This document shows positions 1-4,934 of a stretch of 12,605 bases of DNA, piece after piece; the stretch's first letter is position 1; each line of letters begins with the position of its first letter. This DNA is from JBAWAP01 sp049589355. GTDB taxonomy: Bacteria; Chloroflexota; Anaerolineae; VGOG01. The position numbers and the translations under genes are program-made. The notes under the pieces were generated by a model. The model was not told where the DNA came from, ran no database searches, and saw only the letters and a program-made list of their open reading frames with translations. The stretch is from the NCBI GenBank assembly GCA_049589355.1, contig JBAWAP010000350.1, positions 1-12,605 of the forward strand, read 5' to 3'.

Positions 1-60
1 CCCCCAATCCAGGGCATGATGCGCCCGACGCTCCCGAATCCTCCACTGTAAAGCAGTTCA

Positions 61-100
61 CTCCCCGCGCCGCTTATCGCAATCCTTTGCTCCCCCGCTT
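61..100 (-). pseudogene. GIN-domain (DUF2807-like) gene fragment, middle repeats
   Basis: Read on the minus strand, this stretch encodes GEQRIAISGAGS, identical to a middle repeat of the GIN-type protein at 3286-3829. At nucleotide level 70-100 matches 3488-3518 over 31 bp with two mismatches. On its lower-coordinate side the open frame continues to the window edge as unrelated sequence (ELLYSGGFGS...). On its other side it runs straight into the small duplicated ORF unit. It is a truncated remnant, not a working gene. What lies beyond base 1 cannot be seen. Confidence 0.7.
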
Positions 101-110
101 CTTGGTTTGG

Positions 111-273
111 CTAAACTGTACACTGAGTCTGGCCTGCAACTTGGCATTCAGTTTTTGCACGAACTCGTCCTTGTTGGGTAGGCCAGGGTTGTTTCGCATT
201 GCCTGATATACCTCATCTACAGTGGTCGAAATGAAGCGACTACTGACAGTAGAGGCAGTCACAAACTACACTT
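111..273 (-). repeat. Duplicated small-ORF unit, copy 1
   Basis: This 163-bp segment aligns without gaps to 1143-1305, with 17 differences counted by eye (about 90% identity). Read on the minus strand, most differences in the part encoding RFISTTVDEVYQAMRNN...LQARLSV are third-position silent changes, for example GAT/GAC, GAG/GAA, GTA/GTG and TAT/TAC in a row. That indicates past selection on this reading frame. The open frame here runs 262 to 74 with a GTG start and 62 codons, and its last residues come from the adjoining GIN fragment. The similarity stops exactly at half of a palindrome that is complete in copy 2 (1297-1318). No known family is recognised. Confidence 0.75.
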
Positions 274-275
274 GG

Positions 276-300
276 TTCGACAAGGTTTCGACAAGCTCAA
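276..300. repeat. Tandem TTCGACAAG motif, REP-like arm
   Basis: TTCGACAAG occurs twice, at 276-284 and 287-295, and the second is followed by CTCAACCCG. This resembles one arm of the widespread 'TTCGACAGGCTCAA/G' family of dispersed palindromes; a better-formed example lies inside the nitrilase gene at 8430-8468. Only a half-element is visible here. The remaining sequence between it and the lipoprotein stop at 407 shows no gene I can support. Confidence 0.4.
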
Positions 301-406
301 CCCGACGGCTCACCACAGGTTTCAAAAAGTGCCTTTGAGGAAATCCGTCGCCGGCAGATATGCGAGAATTTCGCGCCGTGCATCTCTGGCTAATGCCTCA
401 CACACA

Positions 407-991
407 TCAAGAATTGTCGCCTGGGCTGATCTCGTACCAGATGTTCGACAGAAAGCCTTGGGCATCCGGCTCGACCAGTTGTCTGACGATCTCAGGCGCA
501 CCGTTCGTGCAGCGCCATTCATATACCGTCGCGCGGCCCGTGATATAGGCTGGAATAAAATCAGAGTTTGGGTTTGCCTTGCAGAAATCCGCCATATCAG
601 GTGTGGGGGTGCGGCTGGTGTCCGCCTTGGTTGTGCACGGCAAATTGGCACCGACGAAACAAGCCCAGACCTTGCCGTCCATGCAGCGCCAGAAGGTCCC
701 TGCAACGAACGGTTCCATGGGGGCGTCATCAGGCGTCCCCAACACTCTCCTCAGACCGTTGACAATCACCTCGGGCACATCGGGGCCCGTATATCGCGCG
801 TCTGGTACATCAATAGCGCCAACCGCCGCGCAATAAGCGAACGGATCAGTGAACTGAGCTTGTTCCGTTCTCGCACTCGGACTAGCAACACTGGTGGGGA
901 TAGCAGTGGCCTGTGGCACACCACATGCTGATAGGAGGAATGCGAGTAATGTAAAACCGATTATCCTTTGCGGCAATCTTTGGTGCTTCAT
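407..991 (-). CDS. Conserved-looking six-cysteine lipoprotein, function unknown
   Basis: This 194-residue protein begins with a charged N-terminus (KHQRLPQR), a hydrophobic segment at about residues 10-21, and a lipobox LSAC with Cys23 as the lipidation site. A Ser/Thr/Ala-rich linker (about 25-45) follows. The mature domain starts near DPFAYC and contains six cysteines (54, 103, 111, 119, 137, 161), enough for three disulfides, plus aromatic-rich motifs FWRCMDGKVWAC and VYEWRC. It is therefore predicted to be anchored on the outer face of the cytoplasmic membrane. The ATG at 991 is supported by AAAGGAG (1005-1011), with a somewhat long 13-nt spacing. Neighbours on both sides are gene fragments, so the context gives no function. 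The composition and paired Cys look like a genuine, folded extracytoplasmic protein. Confidence 0.8.
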   Translation of the reverse strand: MKHQRLPQRIIGFTLLAFLLSACGVPQATAIPTSVASPSARTEQAQFTDPFAYCAAVGAIDVPDARYTGPDVPEVIVNGLRRVLGTPDDAPMEPFVAGTFWRCMDGKVWACFVGANLPCTTKADTSRTPTPDMADFCKANPNSDFIPAYITGRATVYEWRCTNGAPEIVRQLVEPDAQGFLSNIWYEISPGDNS

Positions 992-1056
992 TGTCTTTGT
1001 CTGTCTCCTTTGCGTGATTAAGGCAACTGCGCCGCCGAGGCTTTCGACTGGGAGGA

Positions 1057-1133
1057 TAGGGATTGCCCGGGCTGGTTACAGTGCTGCCAAGACCTCTGAT
1101 GGTCACATCTGGGCCTTCTACCGCCCAGATTGT
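1057..1133 (-). pseudogene. GIN-domain gene fragment, C-terminal end with a 54-bp internal deletion
   Basis: On the minus strand this reads TIWAVEGPDVTIRGLGS then TVTSPGNP. The intact C-terminus encoded at 3286-3416 reads TVWAVEDLDVAISGLGS...SVTSLGNP. Bases 1057-1079 match 3287-3309 with one mismatch. The 18 codons between the two GLGS repeats (equivalent to 3310-3363) are missing, as expected from recombination between the repeats. The terminal stop has been lost and the frame runs on into the lipoprotein region. Upstream it abuts copy 2 of the duplicated small-ORF unit. It is a decayed fragment. Confidence 0.75.
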
Positions 1134-1142
1134 TTAGTCTGA

Positions 1143-1305
1143 CTAAACCGTACACTGAGTCTGGCCTGTAACTTGGTGTTCAGTTTCTGCACGAATTCGT
1201 CCTTGTTGGGCAGGTCAGGGTTGTTTCGCATTGCCTGGTACACTTCGTCTACAGTGGTCGAAATGAAGCGTCTCCTGACAGGAGAGGCAGTTGCAAACTA
1301 CACTT
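1143..1305 (-). repeat. Duplicated small-ORF unit, copy 2
   Basis: This is the partner of 111-273: same orientation, 163 bp, no gaps. The conserved frame encodes RRRFISTTVDEVYQAMRNN, then NKDEFVQKLNTKLQARLSV, and ends SQTKQSGR at a TAG inside the adjoining GIN fragment. In this frame a TAG lies just upstream (in AGTGTAGTTTG) and there is no good start codon before the internal ATG. The conserved part may therefore be the 3' portion of a longer gene, reached from the overlapping frame that starts at 1406. A small hairpin (TCTCCT-GAC-AGGAGA, 1271-1285) is kept in copy 1 with a compensatory A-to-C and T-to-G pair change. Confidence 0.75.
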
Positions 1306-1406
1306 TTCAAAGTGTAGTGCCCCAAAAGCAAGAGGGTCTGCGATTCATGCAGACACCACACATTGAAAATGTGTGGATTGAAGGTATGATTGCTTGAAAC
1401 CGTCAT
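1215..1406 (-). CDS. Small ORF downstream of mazF, possible zinc-knuckle-like peptide
   Basis: A 63-codon ORF starts at ATG 1406. It is preceded by a perfect AGGAGG (1415-1420) with ideal 8-nt spacing, and begins 53 nt after the mazF stop on the same strand. It could be a third cistron of the toxin-antitoxin operon. The peptide contains a CxCxxC cluster followed by histidines and another Cys (CNCLSCQETLHFDHC). Two perfect palindromes lie within its coding DNA, which is unusual. Its second half overlaps, in another frame, the segment whose silent changes point to the alternative frame. One possibility is that the ancestral protein began here and continued in the other frame by a +1 shift near the 1271-1285 hairpin. 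I do not recognise a family. The initiation signal is strong, but the identity of the product is uncertain. Confidence 0.4.
   Translation of the reverse strand: MTVSSNHTFNPHIFNVWCLHESQTLLLLGHYTLKSVVCNCLSCQETLHFDHCRRSVPGNAKQP
1271..1376. repeat. Cluster of four perfect inverted repeats
   Basis: Four consecutive perfect palindromes occupy about 105 bp. They are TCTCCT/AGGAGA with a 3-nt spacer (1271-1285), ACTACACTTT/AAAGTGTAGT with a 2-nt spacer (1297-1318), GTCTGC/GCAGAC with a 7-nt spacer (1336-1354), and CCACACATT/AATGTGTGG with a 3-nt spacer (1356-1376). None has a downstream T-run in either direction, so they are not terminators. Short spacers and long arms suit either dimeric repressor sites or structured nucleic acid. 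The second palindrome marks the exact edge of the duplication shared with copy 1. Confidence 0.75.
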
Positions 1407-1459
1407 TCTTCACCCCTCCTGTACCTTCAGCCCAGACATCACAACTCAATCACAAATGG

Positions 1460-1807
1460 CTACCTGGACAACAGCGTATTAAGTTTTCGGAGCACCTCAG
1501 TCACTGTTGTTGCTGGTAATGTGCCAGCGAGCTCGGCTTTGCGGGCGCGCCAATCTAGACTCTTAACTTGGTCGGCCAAAATCACTCCAGTGATACCTAG
1601 CTCGCCAGGTATCCGTACCTCAAACGGGTAACCTTTAGTTTGACTCGTGATGGGACAGAGAATCGCCAAGCCCACCTTGTCATTATAGGCCGAAAGTGAG
1701 AGTACTACTGCTGGGCGCCGTACCGCCTGTTCATGTCCTGCCTGCGGATCCAAGGTAATCCAAACGATATCACCGCGTTCAGGAACATAGTCTGTCGGAT
1801 TTACCAC
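1460..1807 (-). CDS. mazF: MazF/PemK-family endoribonuclease toxin
   Basis: This 115-residue protein has the full MazF/PemK/ChpB pattern: PERGDIVWITLDPQAGHEQ at the N-terminus, RRPAVVLS (residues 30-37), CPITSQTKGYPFEV (51-64), and the core GVILADQVKSLDWRAR (74-89). The Arg in RRPAVV and the Thr/Ser in CPITS occupy the positions of the family's catalytic residues. Length is normal for the family. MazF toxins cut mRNA at short single-stranded motifs and stop growth when the labile antitoxin is lost. The start is GTG at 1807, overlapping the antitoxin's TAA by 7 nt. A GGGAGAG inside the antitoxin gene lies a few bases upstream, so translation is probably coupled. Target sequence specificity cannot be read from the sequence. 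Confidence 0.92.
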   Translation of the reverse strand: MVNPTDYVPERGDIVWITLDPQAGHEQAVRRPAVVLSLSAYNDKVGLAILCPITSQTKGYPFEVRIPGELGITGVILADQVKSLDWRARKAELAGTLPATTVTEVLRKLNTLLSR

Positions 1808-2043
1808 ACTTCTCTCCCTACCGCAAGACCAGTCTTGATTTCACTGTGCAAATTGTCTTCGTTGACTTGTGCTAACAGGTCTTCGAGGGTGAAAACTGGC
1901 TTGACAATCGGCACGATAACCAATCTTCCATCAACCAGCGATACGTCAACCGGGGAATCACGCTGTAATCCTATTTCAGTTGCGAAAGGTTTGGGAATGC
2001 GTAGGGCCAAGCTGTTTCCCCATTGTTGCACTCTCGTTCTCAT
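1801..2043 (-). CDS. mazE: MazE/AbrB-family antitoxin
   Basis: This 80-residue protein starts MRTRVQQWGNSLALRIPKPFA, the classic swapped-hairpin AbrB/MazE DNA-binding signature (WGNSLALRIP). It is followed by the beta-strand segment VDVSLVDGRLVIVPI and an acidic, probably disordered C-terminal tail (FTLEDLLAQVNEDNLHSE) that would wrap around and neutralise MazF. I chose ATG 2043 because AGGAGG (2051-2056) sits 7 nt upstream. An upstream in-frame start would place codons in the promoter. The gene overlaps the toxin start by 7 nt. Autoregulation is likely, since a palindrome overlaps the -10 box just upstream. Confidence 0.92.
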   Translation of the reverse strand: MRTRVQQWGNSLALRIPKPFATEIGLQRDSPVDVSLVDGRLVIVPIVKPVFTLEDLLAQVNEDNLHSEIKTGLAVGREVW

Positions 2044-2060
2044 AGCAATGCCTCCTCTTG

Positions 2061-2102
2061 TGTATCTACTAAGAAGATACATCAGCTTTCGGTTTTTGTC
2101 AA
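2061..2102 (-). promoter_or_regulatory. mazEF promoter with operator palindrome
   Basis: On the minus strand, TTGACA (2097-2102) and TATCTT (2074-2079) are separated by exactly 17 nt, a near-consensus sigma-70 promoter directed at the antitoxin gene. A perfect inverted repeat TGTATCT-N7-AGATACA (2061-2081) covers the -10 box and the predicted start site. That is the expected place for MazE or MazEF autorepression. Confidence 0.8.
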
Positions 2103-2152
2103 GCCAGTGAGCACAAGCAGCACTTACCTGGCAAAGCTGTACTGGAAAGCCA

Positions 2153-3262
2153 TCAGAACTCGATCACAAACTGCCCGTCCTTGTACAGCAGTTCATCGTC
2201 CACCCCAATCTCGCCCCCGGCGCGCATATCGCAAATCATATCCCAGTGGATTGTTGACTCATTCTTTCCACCTGTTTGGGGATAGCTTCGGCCCAGAGCC
2301 ATGTGAAAGCTGCCGTTAATCTTCTCGTCGAAGAGAATCTGCCGCGTGAAACGAGTGATGCCTTTGTTGGTGCCGATGGCAAACTCACCCACATACCTCG
2401 AACCCTCATCGGTATCGAGCATCTGGAGCAGAAAATCCTCGTTCTTCTCGGCGCTTGCCTTCACCACCTTGCCGCCCTCGAACCACAGCCTGATGCCGGC
2501 TACCTCATGCCCCTGGTAGATCGCCGGGTACGAGAAATAGACGTGCCCCTGGACGCTATCCTCCACCGGCCCAGTGAAGACCTCTCCATCAGGCATATTC
2601 AGGCGACCATCGCAGTTGATGAAAACACGGCCAGCGATGTTCAGGCTCAGGTCGGTCTCTGGGCCGACGACGCGCACCCGCTCCTTGCCTTCAAGCCAGT
2701 CCACAATCTTCTGCTGCCGGGCCGAAAAGCGCTGCCAGTACCCCACCGGGTCTTCCATATCCGGCAGACAGGCACCGTATACAAAATCCTCGTACTCGCT
2801 CAGGCTCATCTCGGCGTCTTGAGCATGGGCATTGGTTGGGAACAGCGTGCCGACCCAGCGCAACTCACCGGCAGCGGCGCGCTGCATATAGATTCTCATA
2901 ATCTCTGCTTGCGACTGGTTTCTTAATACCATCTTGGGTGGGTCTACGTTGCTCAGTGCCTTGGTGTTCGCCGCGCCTCGGATGCCGATAGAGACGTCGT
3001 AGGTTTCCACGACTAACTTGACCGGTTCGGGCACGTGCTGTAATTGCTCGTCCGAAGCGTAGCGGAAGAACAGTTCCTCCGTCCCAGGCAGTTCGACCAA
3101 CATCAGCGGATGCCCTCCCGCCTGTAGCACCTTGACGTACACTGCCTTGAGCAATGGGCTGGTAGGGGTGCCTCCTTGCACCACTACCTTGTCACCCGGC
3201 TGCACCGCAACTGAGTAGTTAACCAATACGTCGGCCAGTTTATCAACTCGTGGGTCTGGCAT
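2153..3262 (-). CDS. M29-family (AmpS/PepS-type) metallo-aminopeptidase
   Basis: A 369-residue cytosolic peptidase of family M29, which removes N-terminal residues from peptides using two metal ions (Zn or Co). The start at 3262 gives MPDPRVDKLADVLVNYSVAVQPGDKV, a typical M29 N-terminus, with GGAGG (3271-3275) 8 nt upstream; the open frame further upstream is not real. Candidate metal ligands sit in the expected C-terminal motifs: Glu227 in GEVFTGP, Glu293 in GEFAIGTN, His320 in SFHMALG, and His339 and Asp341 in IHWDMICDM. Length is only slightly below family average and no key residue is missing. It lies 23 nt after the broken GIN gene and may be the last cistron of the minus-strand series. 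The substrate is unknown. Confidence 0.92.
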   Translation of the reverse strand: MPDPRVDKLADVLVNYSVAVQPGDKVVVQGGTPTSPLLKAVYVKVLQAGGHPLMLVELPGTEELFFRYASDEQLQHVPEPVKLVVETYDVSIGIRGAANTKALSNVDPPKMVLRNQSQAEIMRIYMQRAAAGELRWVGTLFPTNAHAQDAEMSLSEYEDFVYGACLPDMEDPVGYWQRFSARQQKIVDWLEGKERVRVVGPETDLSLNIAGRVFINCDGRLNMPDGEVFTGPVEDSVQGHVYFSYPAIYQGHEVAGIRLWFEGGKVVKASAEKNEDFLLQMLDTDEGSRYVGEFAIGTNKGITRFTRQILFDEKINGSFHMALGRSYPQTGGKNESTIHWDMICDMRAGGEIGVDDELLYKDGQFVIEF

Positions 3263-3285
3263 TATCTGCTCCTCCTTGTTCACAT

Positions 3286-3829
3286 TTAGGGATTGCCCAG
3301 GCTGGTTACGCTCCCAAGGCCTGAGATGCTCTTCTTGACCGTAGGAGTGCCATAGTACTCCACGCTGCCAAGCCCGCTGATGGCCACATCCAGGTCTTCG
3401 ACTGCCCATACCGTGGCGTGCCCAGCGCCTCTAAGGTCCACGCTTGCCCGCCTGCTCTCTAGCTTAGGAGCTTTGTAGCTACCCGCCCCGCTTATCGCAA
3501 TCCTCTGCTCCCCCACTTTGCCACTGACATTGATCGCGCCGGCGCCAGGCGAATCTACTTCTAGTACCTCTGCAGAAAGTGCCTCGATGCTGACCTGGCC
3601 GGCTCCGCTCAATTTCAGCGCCAGGCGATCGGTTTCAATGCCGGAGGCCTTGACACGGGCTGCGCCGGCAATCTCCAGTCCAGCGAGCTTTTTCACCGTC
3701 AGACTGTATTTGCCAGTTATCGGGAGCGCCCGAATCTTGGATGGCCTTTTGCATGGCATCTCGATAGAAGGGGCCAAAGGCCCGCATAGTTTCTTGTACG
3801 AGGGACCACAACTGTTCTTTGTCAAGCAT
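3286..3829 (-). pseudogene. Broken chimera: short helical N-terminus plus frameshifted GIN (DUF2807-like) repeat domain
   Basis: Translation would start at ATG 3829 (GAGGAG a few nt upstream), overlapping the stop of the preceding gene by 8 nt. It encodes a 64-residue ORF ending at 3635, whose first ~40 residues look like a helical N-terminal domain (LDKEQLWSLVQETMRAFGPF). Around 3720-3735, coding shifts by +1 into a second frame. That frame encodes about 145 residues of beta-helix-type repeats (LKLSGAGQVS, AISGAGSYKA, DLRGAGHATVWA, ISGLGSVEYYG, ISGLGSVTS) ending at 3286. The GIN half lacks the signal peptide and first strands normal for this cell-surface or periplasmic family. Either a recombination event joined two genes out of frame, or a programmed shift occurs near GCTCCCGAT. 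I favour a pseudogene. Confidence 0.75.
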
Positions 3830-4841
3830 GGCTTTCTCCTCTGGCTTCATTTTCGTACAACCTTTTGAACACCCGGCAGATTGCCAAACTCACCCACAAC
3901 CTCATCTCCCTCATCTTTGCATTGTCAACCTTCTTGCCTTTGGCATACGATGTTCTCCACAAACCGTCCGCCTCCTGATGATCAATCAGCCAGTCGAGAG
4001 CCTTCTGCATCTGTTCGTCCCTCGAAGGGGCGATGAGCGAAACGGAATCAAGTGCTGCTACCAGGTTGTTCCACCAGAAAGGGTATTGGAACTTCACCCA
4101 GTAACTTGCCGCTTGGTAGGAGGTATAGCAGTCCGGCTGAAAGAACCTCGACTTTAGTAGATTCGCAGCTATCTTGGACGCCTCTGACTTGCGGTACTTG
4201 CTATGAGCCGCAAAGGCTCGCAAGACCATCCCTGTCCAGTTATGGGAGAATGGCTTTGACCGATCAGGTTCGACCGGTTCTGCATATTGGCTTACCAGCT
4301 TGTACTTGGTCTCTCTATCAAAAGCGTGAGTAATAAGCGGCACCGACCATCCCATATCATCTTGGCGCATTGACAGAAGCCATTGGAATCCCTTCTCTAT
4401 GCGCGGATCGTCTTCATAACCAGCCTTGATGAGCAGAGACATAATCGCGCCTGTGTAGTAGGTTGCATATTGATTGGCCAGGAAACCACGGAAGTCTCCC
4501 TCCTCCGTCTGGCACGAAAAGAGGAATTCGGCTGCTCTTTGGGTGGGTGGATCCTCCCTATTGAACCCGTATTTCTCTATCAAGAATCTGAACTGTTTCC
4601 ACGTTTCGATCAGGCCATAGTTGATGTCTTTGTGCTTCTTCTTACCAGGAAAAACCCACGAACCATCAGGTTGTTGTTTTTTGAAGATCTTCTGGGCTTC
4701 GGGCAGTTGCCACAAGTAACGAATGGGCTCCACCTCCCCTTCCAGAAGGTCTCGTCTTACGAAATACCGCAGCGCCTCATCTCCAGACGAAAGAAGTGGG
4801 GGTATGGGATCGAACCTCAGTTGTCTCTGCCAGATTTCCAT
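3822..4841 (-). CDS. Alpha/alpha-toroid (prenyltransferase/squalene-cyclase-like repeat) protein
   Basis: This 339-residue soluble protein carries QW-like repeats spaced through the chain: QQPDGSWVF (56-64), CQTEEGDFRGF (110-120), LLSMRQDDMGWSVP (155-168) and LIDHQEADGLWRTSY (285-299). Alternating helices between them are typical of the terpenoid cyclase/prenyltransferase alpha-alpha toroid fold. I see no DXDD or DCTAE catalytic motif, so a cyclase activity is not supported; members like this have no assigned reaction. The start at 4841 is supported by GAGGTGA upstream. By eye its base composition is less G+C-rich than the FdrA and CoA-transferase genes upstream, hinting at a separate origin. 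It follows fdrA by 93 nt and overlaps the start of the broken GIN chimera. Confidence 0.75.
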   Translation of the reverse strand: MEIWQRQLRFDPIPPLLSSGDEALRYFVRRDLLEGEVEPIRYLWQLPEAQKIFKKQQPDGSWVFPGKKKHKDINYGLIETWKQFRFLIEKYGFNREDPPTQRAAEFLFSCQTEEGDFRGFLANQYATYYTGAIMSLLIKAGYEDDPRIEKGFQWLLSMRQDDMGWSVPLITHAFDRETKYKLVSQYAEPVEPDRSKPFSHNWTGMVLRAFAAHSKYRKSEASKIAANLLKSRFFQPDCYTSYQAASYWVKFQYPFWWNNLVAALDSVSLIAPSRDEQMQKALDWLIDHQEADGLWRTSYAKGKKVDNAKMREMRLWVSLAICRVFKRLYENEARGESHA

Positions 4842-4934
4842 GGTCTGGTCACCTCATGAACACGCAGGCTAACTCCCCTAGCTACATATGCCCAACCCGA
4901 GGAATGTGCATCCCAAGCTCAAACCGTTCGTCCT

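Noticed and set aside
322..450. Minus-strand frame with a protein-like tail (ATILDVCEALARDARREIL)
   Set aside because: It overlaps the 3' end of the lipoprotein gene in another frame and has no start of its own there. It may be part of a lost gene, but nothing beyond appearance supports it.
272..931. A 219-codon plus-strand open frame
   Set aside because: It is antisense to the lipoprotein gene, which has a signal peptide, a lipobox and a ribosome site. The plus-strand product has no recognisable features.
1271..1376. CRISPR array or integron attC sites
   Set aside because: The four palindromes differ in sequence, spacing and length. There is no repeated unit, no regular spacer and no cas or integrase gene nearby.
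2276..2926. A 216-codon plus-strand open frame
   Set aside because: It is antisense to the M29 aminopeptidase, has no recognisable motifs and has no good ribosome site.
3263..3409. A 49-codon upstream extension of the M29 aminopeptidase frame
   Set aside because: It overlaps the GIN repeats in another frame. The internal ATG at 3262 has an ideal GGAGG and a typical family N-terminus.
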